From assembly GCF_000002875.2 (NCBI RefSeq), contig NC_009419.2:664954-728953 (forward strand): 64,000 nucleotides of DNA. The letters run 5' to 3'. A model generated the notes under the pieces. It did not search any database. It was not told where the DNA came from and was given only the letters and a program-made list of their open reading frames with translations. Position 1 is the first letter of the stretch; each line of letters opens with the position of its first letter. The translations under genes and the position numbers were made by a program. Below, piece by piece: positions 33,213 through 43,499 of this stretch. Source of the stretch: Leishmania infantum JPCM5. Its lineage: Eukaryota; Euglenozoa; Kinetoplastea; Trypanosomatida; Trypanosomatidae.

Positions 33213-34049
33213 TCAGATGCGAAACGGTGGGGCAGCTGACTGGGGACTGTAGACGTTGGCCCCGGGACTGCGGCGACATCCGTGCTGGATCGGCCTCTGT
33301 GAGATACTTAAGTCGTCCGAGGAAGACGAGTAGTAGCGACTCGGTGAGGGGCCATAGTACACGTCTCTGCGATCGCGATCGGTGTCGGGTGTGTAGTAAA
33401 GCCTTGTCGCACTTACCCTGTCATCACTATGGAGGCCGGCGTTGCGGTTCAGAAAAATCGTGTGGCCTGCTGCGGTGGATGGCGGCGTTGCGCCGCCATG
33501 GCCCGTGTAGTCGGACTCGTCCATCGCGCGCCGCGCCGCCAAGGAAGTTCGAGTGGTGTAGTTGGCGCCGATCGACCTCGCGGTCGGCAAGTGGAACTTG
33601 ATGAGTCGCACCATGAGGAAGAACCACACACGCAGCGTCGAGTAGCTCAAGGAGACGCATGTGAGGACGTAATTGAAGCCCATTATGGCGGCAGGGAACT
33701 GCACCCGCCACACAATGCGCGTTTCTATTATGAAGATGGGTAAATCGCAAAAGAAGAGATGGATGCCGACACCGTAGACGCGGCGCCGCTTCGCCACCTC
33801 CTCTGGCTCTGGGAAGCGCCAGGCCCACATGTAGAAAACCGAGGCGCCAAAGAAGTAGAAGAGACAGCATACAACCGTCAATGAGAGGTACGCCATCTGT
33901 GTGCTGTGCGTGAGCCGTGACCCCGGTGTCTGCACCCACGACAAGAAGTTCACAACGCTGAAAAGCGAATGCAAGAAATGGATCGTGAAGGTGAGAAGCG
34001 TCACGCAGCGGGAGGAGCCTCCCAGTCCCTCAATGATTTGTAGGCCCAT
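33213..34049 (-). CDS. Four-pass membrane protein with Tyr/Ser-rich tail
   Basis: The 278-residue protein starts at an ATG (MGLQIIEGLGGSS). Four hydrophobic segments lie at about residues 15-38, 52-76, 93-115 and 120-145, with RFPEPEEVAKRRRVYG as a charged loop between the second and third. The remaining 120 residues are hydrophilic, with Tyr-, Ser- and Arg-rich stretches (RRDVYYGPSPSRYYSSSSDD) that look cytosolic and potentially phosphorylated. No signal peptide, transport or enzyme motif is recognised. The layout is tetraspan-like, but the cysteine pattern of true tetraspanins is absent. Confidence 0.8.
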   Translation of the reverse strand: MGLQIIEGLGGSSRCVTLLTFTIHFLHSLFSVVNFLSWVQTPGSRLTHSTQMAYLSLTVVCCLFYFFGASVFYMWAWRFPEPEEVAKRRRVYGVGIHLFFCDLPIFIIETRIVWRVQFPAAIMGFNYVLTCVSLSYSTLRVWFFLMVRLIKFHLPTARSIGANYTTRTSLAARRAMDESDYTGHGGATPPSTAAGHTIFLNRNAGLHSDDRVSATRLYYTPDTDRDRRDVYYGPSPSRYYSSSSDDLSISQRPIQHGCRRSPGANVYSPQSAAPPFRI

Positions 34050-34771
34050 TGCTGACCCTTGTCTTCTCTGAAAGAGCAGAAGAGGGGGGAGGGCTACTTG
34101 CGCACTGTCTCAGCAGCAACACGGAGCAGCCGAATCCGTCAAGCGGCGTTGCAGTGCAGCCAATGCGGACGCGGGTACAAGCAAGGAGGTGGAGAGAAAG
34201 GGCGAAAAAGATGCGCAGCAAGTAATAAAAAAAAACGTTCATAAGTGAGTGATGTGCGAGCATGGCCTTCCTCAAGGGAGCTGCTTCCAGGTCTTCTGCA
34301 CCCTCAGCCCTAACCACCCTCCTGAATCGAGAGGGAACGCTCCACAGAGAGCGACAGCAGTTGGCCGCGAATACAAGTGAATCCGCAGCGCGGAGCGCAA
34401 AGAAGCGAAACAAAAGACACGCGCGTCGAGCACACCAACTAGAATGAGAGTAAAGCTAGACGCACAGGAGATAGGGAGTGAAGTGGAAGCACCACATACA
34501 AAGTGCAACAGAGGCCCCCCCGCTGCTCCTTCACACCACATAACGGGCGAGGTCTTCACTGAATCAGCTCGACGCGGCCCTCCACGTTCTTCTTTTTCGT
34601 CCGAGCTGCGCCAGCGCAGCCTCTATGCGTTTCAAAGGCTATCAATACACATTTATACATGTGAGCGCGGCCGGCCGCACCTGTGCCCACCGCTCTTGTT
34701 CCAAGAGCAGTGCGCAAGTGAGAAGACAGGCCCATTACGCCTCACCAGCACCGCATCTCGGTGGTGCGCCT
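34050..34771. other. Intergenic region, no gene seen
   Basis: This 0.7 kb lies between the LRR gene and the four-TM gene. No repeat or frame of note. A short coding-strand T-run (plus-strand A9) lies near 34227. Confidence 0.5.
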
Positions 34772-36094
34772 CTACTTCACTTCAGCGGCAGAAAGCTTTG
34801 CCTTGCTCACGAGAAGAGACGCGTGCACATGCTCGAACGACTGCTCCGCAGCCGCCACCGATGACTGCAGCTTCTGATTCACGCTCCGCAAGCTATCCAC
34901 CTCACTTTGAAGCCTCTCCAGCTCTGTCTCCTGCTGGCCAATCACCTTGGCTGTACTCTTCACGTTCTCTATGAGCAGTGCGCGCTTCTGACGGGCCTTC
35001 CCCTCCGCATCCTGAGAGGCTAGGAGCAGGCGTCGTAGTTCATTCACTTTCGCCTGCATGAGCCGGACTTCCAAAGCCGGCTCATGCAACCTCTGTTGTT
35101 GTCTTTGAGAGGACGATAAGATGGAGCTGCTGCTGCCACTGCCGCTTCCGTCCTCGCGCGCACCTCGCTGCCGCGCTCCACTGCCACCGCGCGCATCGTG
35201 CGACATGCTGCGAGACTTCACTGCGCTGAATTTTGTACTTTGTTGTTGCTGCTGCTGCTGCTGCCGGTGCGCCTTCTTCCACATGCGGTTCTCTGGAGCC
35301 TGTGAGAGAGAAGTTCCATTGAAGCGCGACAGACGCGGCAATACGTCGTGTAGCAGCTGGGTGACACCCTCATCCTCGCCCTCGCTGCTACGCCTACCTG
35401 TCTCGTACATGGGGTTGCCGCGGACGTCGAGGTGGCGCAGCGACACAAGCGGCCGCAAGGCGCAGAGAGTGTCTCGGCTCTCCAGCTGATTCTGTGCCAA
35501 GTTCAGGTGTGTAAGATGCAACAAGGAGCCGAGCGGCGCCAACGACTCTATTGTGTTGTTCTCCACGCTGAGATGCGTTAGCGATGCGGGTAGGCCACGC
35601 AGAGCAGAGGTACTCAGATGGTTGTGCCCGGCCTCCAGTACCTGCAGCCGCGGCGTGTACTTGGCCAAGTCGCACAGGTGTGCCAGTTGATTGTGCGCGA
35701 TGCTGAGCCGCACCAGCGTGGGTGGCATGCTCTGACTGTGCAGCTGCGTCAGTGCGTTGTGCGACAGATCCAACACCGTGAGTCCTTTCAAGGTCTCGCC
35801 ACCGGTGAAAAGGTGGAGGGAGTTGTAAGATAGGTTCAATAGACGGATGGCGGGGAGCGCAGACAACGGCGGCGCTGCGCCAGCGGCGTCACCCCCATCC
35901 GTCGAGGTCGTCGAGAGAGCGGTCCGCGGTGCCGCCAAAGAGGCCTCTACCAGCGCTGACCGTGCCTTCGCAGCATCAAACGCGAAAAGCCCTCGATTCG
36001 AAAAGTCCAAGTCCATCTCGACAGGTGGTGTGCGTATTTTTTTCTCGCTCTGCAAACTGCAATCTGTGCCTGCACCTATGTGTGTGCGCACCAT
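34772..36094 (-). CDS. Leucine-rich repeat protein with polyglutamine tract and coiled coil
   Basis: The 440-residue protein starts at ATG 36094, the first ATG after a likely splice acceptor near 36124; an internal ATG at 36016 (MDLDFSNRGLFAFD) is an alternative. SDS22-like leucine-rich repeats run from about residue 28 to 250 (IRLLNLSYNSLHLF, LTVLDLSHNALTQL, LVRLSIAHNQLAHL, LTHLSVENNTIESL, LTHLNLAQNQLES, LRHLDVRGNPMYE). About residue 275 has a run of eight or more Gln. Residues about 335-435 form a coiled coil ending AKLSAAEVK. LRR-plus-coiled-coil proteins in kinetoplastids are often flagellar or basal body components, but nothing here proves that. Confidence 0.85.
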   Translation of the reverse strand: MVRTHIGAGTDCSLQSEKKIRTPPVEMDLDFSNRGLFAFDAAKARSALVEASLAAPRTALSTTSTDGGDAAGAAPPLSALPAIRLLNLSYNSLHLFTGGETLKGLTVLDLSHNALTQLHSQSMPPTLVRLSIAHNQLAHLCDLAKYTPRLQVLEAGHNHLSTSALRGLPASLTHLSVENNTIESLAPLGSLLHLTHLNLAQNQLESRDTLCALRPLVSLRHLDVRGNPMYETGRRSSEGEDEGVTQLLHDVLPRLSRFNGTSLSQAPENRMWKKAHRQQQQQQQQSTKFSAVKSRSMSHDARGGSGARQRGAREDGSGSGSSSSILSSSQRQQQRLHEPALEVRLMQAKVNELRRLLLASQDAEGKARQKRALLIENVKSTAKVIGQQETELERLQSEVDSLRSVNQKLQSSVAAAEQSFEHVHASLLVSKAKLSAAEVK

Positions 36095-37027
36095 GCAGCC
36101 TCAGTGGATGCAGTGCGTCCCGGCTGAGGGGCACGATGCAAAGCAAAAGAAAAAAAGGCCCGGTGGAGCAAGGAACGAGCACAGAAGCCGTGAAGAAGAC
36201 AACTCGCTCCTTTTCCCTTTGTTGTCGCAAGCCCACGTCGTTGAATGCCACTGACATGTGCACGCATTACCATAGGCCGAGTCGAGATCGAGGGGGAAGA
36301 GAGATAAGGGATGCAGCTCGCTCACACATACACACACACGCGCGAAAAAAAGGAAACAAAAGTCAGAGCGAAAGGCCGCCCTTGAAAGGTGGAGATCGTT
36401 CCACTGCTGCGGTGGCGCCTGCACTGTCACCTCTCCCGCCTCCGTCCACATCCCTCACTGACCCCCTCACTCACTCCACCGTTAGACGAAAAGAGGTCGT
36501 AACTCTCGCCTTCTGTCTCTCTGCTTCCTTCCTCACCGAAACCACCTGAAGCTGTTCCGCTATTCGACAAAACCTCACATATGCCAGATGGGAACGAAGG
36601 GGGGGGGATGTCTCCGCGTGGATGATCATGTTTTGTTCGCTTTTGTTTTTTGTTCGCGCATAAAGGAGTTTGATTAGACCTTAAACGTAGCTCTCCGCCA
36701 CGACGCCAACCCACGCGCGCAGCGCCTCCCTCCTCCTCTTCCTCCACGCTTGCGCACTTGGTACGTAGATGAGCACAAGCCACATCGCTCAAGAAGTGCG
36801 CGGCGCATAGTGCGTTGAGAGGGCAGGGGAGTTGGCGGATTAGGTGGTGGGGTGTTATTCGTAATGGACACAGAGAAGAAAAAGACAACGACGCCAGCGA
36901 AGGGAGGGCGAGCATGCATAGACGCAGGGGAGAGCAGCGTCGGCGCGCCATGTCCTGACAACCCAGACACAAACGCACACACACAAATACTCAACGACAA
37001 CACTAGTGAAACCAGTCGCGGTCCTTC
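36095..37027. other. Intergenic region, no gene seen
   Basis: Between RCL1 and the LRR gene. On the coding strand a pyrimidine run (T7 with CTTTTGCTTTG) ends at CAG near 36124 and is a good trans-splice acceptor for the LRR gene. No coding frame is supported. Confidence 0.55.
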
Positions 37028-38116
37028 TCAGCTTGACTTCTTCCAAACATTCACGGCATTGCTGCCGAGGCAGGTCACTAGCGTTGTGGGGGGCAGATTC
37101 GGCCCCGCGAAGGACGCGTCTGGCTTGACGGCGCACGACACTCCAAAGTACGAGTCCATCAGCATCAGCGCTGACACACCGCTCGCGCTCAGTTGGCCGA
37201 AGCGCACGGTCGAGATCTCGTCCGGGCTGAGCGCCATCAGCAGCAGCACCAGCATCTGATGGTGCGCATCGACGCAGCCACCCTCGTAAATCTGGTCGAA
37301 CAACAGCTGTGCTGCACGCTTGCCGACGTCCTCGGGTGATTCCTGCGGCATGGCAACCGACTCCTGGGAGATGACGCACAGCTTGCTTGTTGTTTCGGCG
37401 ACCAGTACAACGCCGTAGCCGCTCACGCGGTCGTTCCGGTTGGCCTTGCTGTTGTCAACATCGGTCACCACGTACACATCGGGCAGCAACTTAAGCAGTT
37501 CTCCTTTGGCGGCAGTAGCGGTTCGCTGCGGCAGGTCGGCCGCGGTCCGAGAGGCGAAGGCAATGCCGCGGATGCGCCGCACCCGCCCGCGCTCCTTCGT
37601 CGTAGCGCTAGTGAGGCGTCGGATGGCCTTGATGTCTAGCTCTACCGCACCACCGCCACCAGGGGCGGCGCCGCGGCGGATGATCCGCAGACTGCTCTGC
37701 ACCCCAAACAGCTGCACCCACCGCATGGTGACTGTGCGCACTGTGTCCACGGAGAGGTCCAGCTCGCCTTGGGTGGCGCCCACAAAGGTGATGCGCGAGT
37801 CGAACTTTGCAAAAGGAAGCAGCAGCAGCGCCGCCTCGATAACGTACGTGACGCAGCGCTGCGAGGGCACCTCGTGCGAAAAGGACCCGCCCAAGATCAT
37901 GCCGGGCGTGAACTGCAACGTGGTATTGTGGTCGGTGCACTGCAGGGAGGAGCCGCTCGTGACGCGGTCGATAAACTTGAGGAAGTTTGCTTCGTGCGCC
38001 TGAATGCCCATCGGGTCCTCGTCATCGTGGATGTTGGTGATGCGCACCGGGCGCTTTGAGAGAATGCTACACACGATGTGGTGCCGAAGCAAGCTGCTGC
38101 CTTCGAAGTGCAGCAT
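37028..38116 (-). CDS. RCL1: RNA 3'-terminal phosphate cyclase-like protein RCL1
   Basis: The 362-residue protein starts MLHFEGSSLLRHHIV. Features of the RCL1 branch of the cyclase family are clear: an early RHHIVCSILSKRPVRI block, HEANFLKFIDRVTSGSS, then FTPGMILGGSFSHEVPSQR and DVYVVTDVDNSKANRND. Near the C-terminus FDQIYEGGCVDAHHQ leads into a hydrophobic stretch, and the C-terminus (PPTTLVTCLGSNAVNVWKK) lacks the catalytic histidine block of true RtcA cyclases. RCL1 works with BMS1 in the small-subunit processome, supporting pre-rRNA cleavage in the nucleolus. An active cyclase is the less likely alternative. Confidence 0.9.
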   Translation of the reverse strand: MLHFEGSSLLRHHIVCSILSKRPVRITNIHDDEDPMGIQAHEANFLKFIDRVTSGSSLQCTDHNTTLQFTPGMILGGSFSHEVPSQRCVTYVIEAALLLLPFAKFDSRITFVGATQGELDLSVDTVRTVTMRWVQLFGVQSSLRIIRRGAAPGGGGAVELDIKAIRRLTSATTKERGRVRRIRGIAFASRTAADLPQRTATAAKGELLKLLPDVYVVTDVDNSKANRNDRVSGYGVVLVAETTSKLCVISQESVAMPQESPEDVGKRAAQLLFDQIYEGGCVDAHHQMLVLLLMALSPDEISTVRFGQLSASGVSALMLMDSYFGVSCAVKPDASFAGPNLPPTTLVTCLGSNAVNVWKKSS

Positions 38117-40413
38117 GGCAGACCAGGGGGTGGGAAGAGGGGTGTGGGTAGAGCAGGAGAATGCGAGACAGTGATTGTGGCATGAGGGACGGTGTGACGA
38201 CTATAGGGGAGCAACGGCCCTTTCCTGGTCTGTGTAGCAGACTAGATTCGGTGGAATGGTGTGTGGTTAACTCAGCACGCGCACGGGTGTGTTTGAACGA
38301 GAAAGAGGGATAGTAAAGCACAGAGGAGGATATTCAGGGCAGGGGCGAAAGTTGAACGTCAGCATTTCACCCGGAGTCTGTTAAATTGACGGCGGAAAGA
38401 GAAAGGTAAGCCGAGCTGCACCGGAACGCATGTGAGGATGACCAGACAGCATCTCTGATGCAGCGTCAATCTCGCACGTGAGGCGAAGGTAGCGATGTCA
38501 GCAGGCGGCGCGCAACTGGACCAGCCGCATCCCAGCAACTGTGTTTTGCCTCTTTCGGGATCGAGAGGCATACCCCACGAGTTCTTCAAGGGCACGTTAC
38601 GAGCCGCGTAGCGATACTATGATCAGTATGATATCTTTGTGTGCATGTGTGAGAGTGTATGTGAGTACCCGAGTCGGTACTTTGATCTCAGAAAACCAAC
38701 AACAACGGCAGCGAAAACGTCAAAGGCGGTGAGGGACTTGCCGGCACACGAGTGCACGGGGAGCGGTCAACACACAAACAAACGAACTACACCGCCACCA
38801 CGTCGGCACAGCGGGAGAGCATTATAAACACCACCACCATACCCGGCGCACACAACGAAGTACACACATTTGTATGTGTGTATGTAAGGAGAGAGAGAAG
38901 GGAGGAAGAAAACGGGACTTCATTTTCGGATTGCCGTGGGTGACCGTGTGCGAGCTACTCGAGAACCAACAACAAAAAAGACAAGTCATGTGGGTTATAT
39001 GAAAAAGAAGGAACAAGTAGGCACACCATACAAAGAAAACAACACCAATCGTGGAGCTACTGGACGAAGGTAAAACAGCGGCGCACGGGAGACACTAAAT
39101 CTCGAACTGCGTTGCCTGCCCCTTCAGGTAGTAGGATATTTTGCTTCCACACGTGTGTGTCCATTCTCTGCCGCGCAGCAGGAGCCCAACGCCACTCTGC
39201 TGCCCCCGGCCAGTCACAGACCCATCTCGTGGTGCAAAGCAGCCGTAGACACGCGCCAGTGCAGCAGTGCACCGACTCCGTCGGCTCAGCACCGCCTCGA
39301 GACCTACCGATCCGCCGCCTCGCATGTCGCCTCACAGCGGCTCACACCATGCCAGTCGCCATCCCTGGTGCATCCCTCGCGGTGGCACGCAGGTTGCCTA
39401 CCACCAGTAGGCAGTGCGAGGGCCGGGCGGGGCACGTTCGAGTCGCGCTGACACGCTGCCCACCACATGGATGGCACACGCGTGCTCGCTGTCGCAGGCC
39501 GCTCCGACGCAACGCCGTCCACGACATGGCTGCCGGCATGAGCAGCGATGAAGCGCTCTGGCACCACCACGTCGCGGGTGCCTGGCCCCGCGTCACCACC
39601 GCAAGTGGCTCGGCATTGGCAGGGATAGGGGGTGCTGCTGGGCCTCCACACACACACACACACATAGTGGATGTGCTGGACCCTGAGGTGCAACGGTGAG
39701 GTGCCCCCCTCTCGTCGTGAGGGCGACTGTATCAAAGGGGAAGGAAAGAGCGGATCTTCCCACCAGCACCACATGTGCACAGCGTTCGCACAACGAACCC
39801 ATCGACGCGCACATACACAACGGCGAGAGAAGCACCACCACACGCGCATAAAGGCGACACCGAAGAAGCGAAAGACCGGCAATCATCGCAAGAAGTAAGT
39901 AATGTGCGCGCATCCAAAGATGCGCCGCACCAGTGGAGGATCGCATGGAGGGAGAAGGGGGAAGTGGGGCGGCGAGGGCGATGTTGGGAGGTCCATCAAC
40001 GCACGGCCGTCGCCGTCTCCGCATCCCACTCTCAAGCCCTTCAAGAGAGAGAAGATGCGTTAGAGGAACTGCAAAGGACAATAGGCGTGAAAAGTGTGGC
40101 AGGGAAGGTGCAGCAAAACCATAACCACATGAGGCAAAGGAACAGAGGTGCGAGACGCACCACGCAGCCCCCCGTCGCTGCAACCCACACCCTGTTCACC
40201 TCTTCTCTCCCGGACAGCGTGTCCGCTTCGCCAAGCACGTGTACACAGATACGAGGGAGTCACTAAAGCACATATTGCATGATAAATCGTGCGCCCCTTC
40301 CCCCACACGCGCTTTTCTTTGGCTTTATCAGTGGTCGAAGAGTCTCGTTCCCTGCCGTCCTCCTCCTCCTCTCGGGGCACTTTGTGCCTTTCGCGCCCCC
40401 CGTGCGTGTGGTC
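38117..40413. other. Intergenic region carrying retroposon copy 2
   Basis: This 2.3 kb stretch separates the cyclophilin-like gene from RCL1 and holds the SIDER2-type element at 39144-39722, about 690 bp past the cyclophilin-like stop codon. Coding-strand pyrimidine runs immediately precede the RCL1 start (38120-38160). No gene is seen. Confidence 0.65.
39144..39722 (-). mobile_element. SIDER2-type retroposon, copy 2
   Basis: Nearly identical to the other three copies. It shares its extreme 5' part (CTCACGACGAG then G6 and CACCTCACC, read on the minus strand) with copy 4, and its 3' flank (GTGGAAG) with copy 1. Private differences include a T in the GCCTACCACC block and a G in CTGCTGGGCC (plus-strand reading). 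Sense to local transcription, in the probable 3' UTR of the cyclophilin-like gene. Confidence 0.85.
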
Positions 40414-41748
40414 TTAGAAAAACCACCATTTTCTCTTCCGCACCTGCGCCGACCCACCCTCTTGCTGCGTCGCGACCGCCGTGGCACCGATCTCATCGGA
40501 GTGCTTGAGCACGTCCGCTGACAAGCGCGGGCCGAACTTTTCATCATCGTACCCGACAGACACGGACTCGTACAGTTTCCACGGTATTGGCGCGATGTGC
40601 GACTTGGCGAGCGTGCACAGCTCTCCGCAGCCCTCAATGACGTAGTTCCGTTTCGGCGCATTGCCATGCTTCGAGCCTGCGTTGTTCATCCGCTCAATCA
40701 CGTTGTACCCACCAATCACAATGGCGAACACCTGCGGCTTGTAGTCGCCCGATGAGATGTGAATGGCGAAGTTCGGGCTCTCGCGGTTGGGTCCGTACGC
40801 GATGGAGGACAGCGCGCCGCGCCAAGCACCGTTGCTCAGGTGTTCTGTCGGCAGGTAGTGCGAGTTGAACCCGGGGACATCGTGCTCCATTTCCTGTCCG
40901 TCGCCGAAGATCAAGCAGTGTCGGGGCACGATCGCCGCTAGGGGCATCCCGCGGAAGGAGTTACCCTTGCCTCCGTTGCCGGTGCAACGACGATGAAAGT
41001 ACTCACAGTAGAGCGGGCAGTCCTCGTTGAGCAGACCAATGACAATGCGCCCGATGTCGGTGCCGTTCTCGGTTACGTCGAAGTAGACGACGCTGCCGAT
41101 GCGCAGGTCGGCCGGCATCTTATCCACACCGCGCACCACTCGCTCGCTCGACAGGGTGGTCTGGTAAAACACGTACAGGATGATCAAGAGAAGAACGAAC
41201 ACACCGATGCGAATAGCCGTCATGAAGAGCGCATATTGCCGGGCGTGCTCCTCGCACCAGGCCATCATGACCAACTCCAGGTCCGTCAGAATGCGCTGCG
41301 GCAGCGGGACCTCTTCGATAAGCGTGAGTGGCAGGCGTCGAATGCGGGTGATAGGGTTGCCTTTCTCATCCTTCACGATGATCGCGTCTTCATGAAACCC
41401 CTCATCGCCGTTCTCTTCTCCGTAGTCCTTCTGTACCACAGCCATTTCTGCGCCGTCTTCTGCACTTGCCGGCTTGCTCATGCCTGTCCCATCCGTAGCG
41501 GGACCGCCGCCGTCGTCCTTCTCACCATTGTCGTTAGAGACGCGGTCGCCGTTCGCCGGCAGTGTGGAACCGATGCTCCTGCTATCAAGGCGCAACGCGC
41601 TAAGGCGACAGCCTGCTAAGAGAGGGGATGCGGAGGTGCCAAAGGTGCGCGCCGAGGCTACGGAGACAGATGGAAGCGGCTGACACACTCGAAACCACAA
41701 CCGTGCCACCCCTACACGACTACATACACCTACATTACTGCGCAGCAT
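40414..41748 (-). CDS. Membrane-anchored cyclophilin-like protein, probably mitochondrial
   Basis: The first ATG is at 41748 (MLRSNVGVCSRVGVARLWF), giving 444 residues; the longer frame begins at GTG. The Arg-rich, acid-free N-terminus looks like a mitochondrial presequence. An acidic linker follows, then a transmembrane segment at about residues 173-197 (MTAIRIGVFVLLLIILYVF). The C-terminal half has the cyclophilin fold order: GRIVIGLLNEDCPLYCEYF, then GALSSIAYGPNRESPNFAI, then VFAIVIGGYNVIERMNNAG and ending VIEGCGEL. The active-site FHRV block is replaced by FRGMPLAAIVP and the MANxGxxTNGSQFF block is not conserved, so prolyl isomerase activity is doubtful. A structural role at the inner membrane is inferred. 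Its 3' UTR carries retroposon copy 2. Confidence 0.8.
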   Translation of the reverse strand: MLRSNVGVCSRVGVARLWFRVCQPLPSVSVASARTFGTSASPLLAGCRLSALRLDSRSIGSTLPANGDRVSNDNGEKDDGGGPATDGTGMSKPASAEDGAEMAVVQKDYGEENGDEGFHEDAIIVKDEKGNPITRIRRLPLTLIEEVPLPQRILTDLELVMMAWCEEHARQYALFMTAIRIGVFVLLLIILYVFYQTTLSSERVVRGVDKMPADLRIGSVVYFDVTENGTDIGRIVIGLLNEDCPLYCEYFHRRCTGNGGKGNSFRGMPLAAIVPRHCLIFGDGQEMEHDVPGFNSHYLPTEHLSNGAWRGALSSIAYGPNRESPNFAIHISSGDYKPQVFAIVIGGYNVIERMNNAGSKHGNAPKRNYVIEGCGELCTLAKSHIAPIPWKLYESVSVGYDDEKFGPRLSADVLKHSDEIGATAVATQQEGGSAQVRKRKWWFF

Positions 41749-42663
41749 CGTTAACCACCGAATCCTGGCTAGCGCACAACGCTGCAGAGACGATAGAAAC
41801 AACAAGGGCACGCTGTTATGAAGAGCGATAGCCCAGAGGTATGAGATAGATTAAATGGGTGTGGCCAGGTGTGAAAAACACTAGCCCTCTCACAAATGCA
41901 CAACCTCTGCAAATCACGGTGGGGGACAGAGGACTCGCTTAAGAGCGATCCGCAGCGCTGCTGGTGCAGAAGTGACACTGTAAAGATTGGGGATGGGGCT
42001 GCACAAGACAACGCGATGCGTGTGCAAAAGTATGCCCTCCCCTGAAGAGATGGTACTAAAGTATCCACAACATGAGGTAGCAGTCCACGCACATACACAA
42101 GAGAAAGCGCAAGAATGAGGTCCGAAGACACCTGGAAGTGAAAGCAGGGGAGGAGAGGAGCGGGGAAAAAGAGCGAGAGAGAGAAAGCTCATTTTGCGCT
42201 CCGGGTGGGAGACACACCATCTGGGCCAACACAACCATGATTGCCACCTGAAGGACAAGCTCGCGCTGCATAACCCACAGTCAGCGCCCATCTCGTTCAC
42301 CCACTGGTACAGGGAGAGAGATGATGAGAGCTGAAGCCGCCAGAAGATTCTCGATATTTCATATTGCCCATCCAACGCGTGGCTGCCATCCCCCCGTCGG
42401 CAGATCACGCCAGCAGAGGAACAAACGTGCACACATACAACCCCAAGGAATCACCGCTTGAACGGGCGATGCCTTTTACGTCCTTGTTCCCAGATCACGT
42501 TTCCGCCGTGTGGACCTCAGCGTCCCTGTTGCAATACTTTCGCGCTTCTTGTTTTCTCTTGACTCTAAAGCGCAATGCAGACCTTTTCCTTTAGCACTAG
42601 CATCAACACGAGTTCCGCGCACGCGTGCAGACACCCAAGCACACATCCAAACACCCAAGCACG

Positions 42664-42717
42664 CACGCACGCACACACACACAGACACAGACACAGACAC
42701 ACAGACACACAGACAAA
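42664..42717. repeat. Compound CA / ACAG microsatellite
   Basis: Imperfect CA units interleaved with ACAG units over about 54 bp. Confidence 0.9.
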
Positions 42718-42864
42718 GAGAAAGACAGACAGTGACGCCAATCCCACGGCCAGTCTGGCAAAGAGGAAGCACACCACAAACAGCGAAGAGGAGGAGGAAC
42801 TCGACAATGAGAAACAATAATAATAATAAAACAAGAGCATAACAAAACAAAAAGGATCAAATAT

Positions 42865-42865
<1 letters not shown>

Positions 42866-42893
<28 letters not shown>
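42866..42893. repeat. CA dinucleotide microsatellite
   Basis: Fourteen uninterrupted CA units, the longest simple repeat of the window. Confidence 0.95.
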
Positions 42894-42897
<4 letters not shown>

Positions 42898-43499
42898 TAC
42901 AATGAGTTTGTGTGACGTAGTTACTGTTAACGTGGATCGGAGCTAGCGTGGCGCGACAGGCGGAGTAAAAGAGGGTTGGAGGAGAAGGACGAAGAGGAGG
43001 GGGTGCGGTCCATGTGTAGCGGAGAGCGAGAGGCGAGGAAAGGGAGAGAGGAAAACAAAACAAGAAGGAAGACACAAGTGCACACACACACACACTGTAG
43101 ATAAAGTCGTCTGTGGCATGACAGAGAGGGAGGAGGTTTGTGTGTGTGTGTGGGGGGGGGAGGGACGCAAAGCAAGGTGACGAGAGACTAGAAAATGCTC
43201 CGCAGTGTGCATGTGTGAGCAGATGTACCAAAAATAAGGAGAGTGCAGGCAGTGCCACACATAGGACTTATCTAAGACAGAAAAAAAAACGTGAATGCGT
43301 GTGTTCCTCTCGTCTCTGTTTCCATCAGCAGGCACTCTCCCGCTTTTATCTGCGCATTTGCCCTTCTCGTCGCCTTTCTGACTCGTTGCTCACCTCTTTC
43401 TGGTGGGGAGCGAGAGGACAGCCGAGACGCTACACATTCACTACCACAGACACAGACAGAGAGATACGGGCACGCAAGCGCAGGCTGCTCATCTTGCTT

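Larger units (their letters stand above)
41749..43499. other. Intergenic region with dense CA microsatellites
   Basis: Located between CK2 alpha and the cyclophilin-like gene. It has mixed CA/ACAG repeats at 42664-42717, a long CA repeat at 42866-42893, shorter CA/TG runs at 43080-43096 and 43137-43150, and GA-rich runs between them. No frame is convincing; those seen are products of the repeats. Confidence 0.6.

Noticed and set aside
39112..39699. Long open frames of 100-195 codons inside all four retroposon copies, on both strands
   Set aside because: The copies are nearly identical, so the frames are not independent evidence. The sequence is GC-rich with few stops, and the translations have no protein character. 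They run antisense as well as sense.
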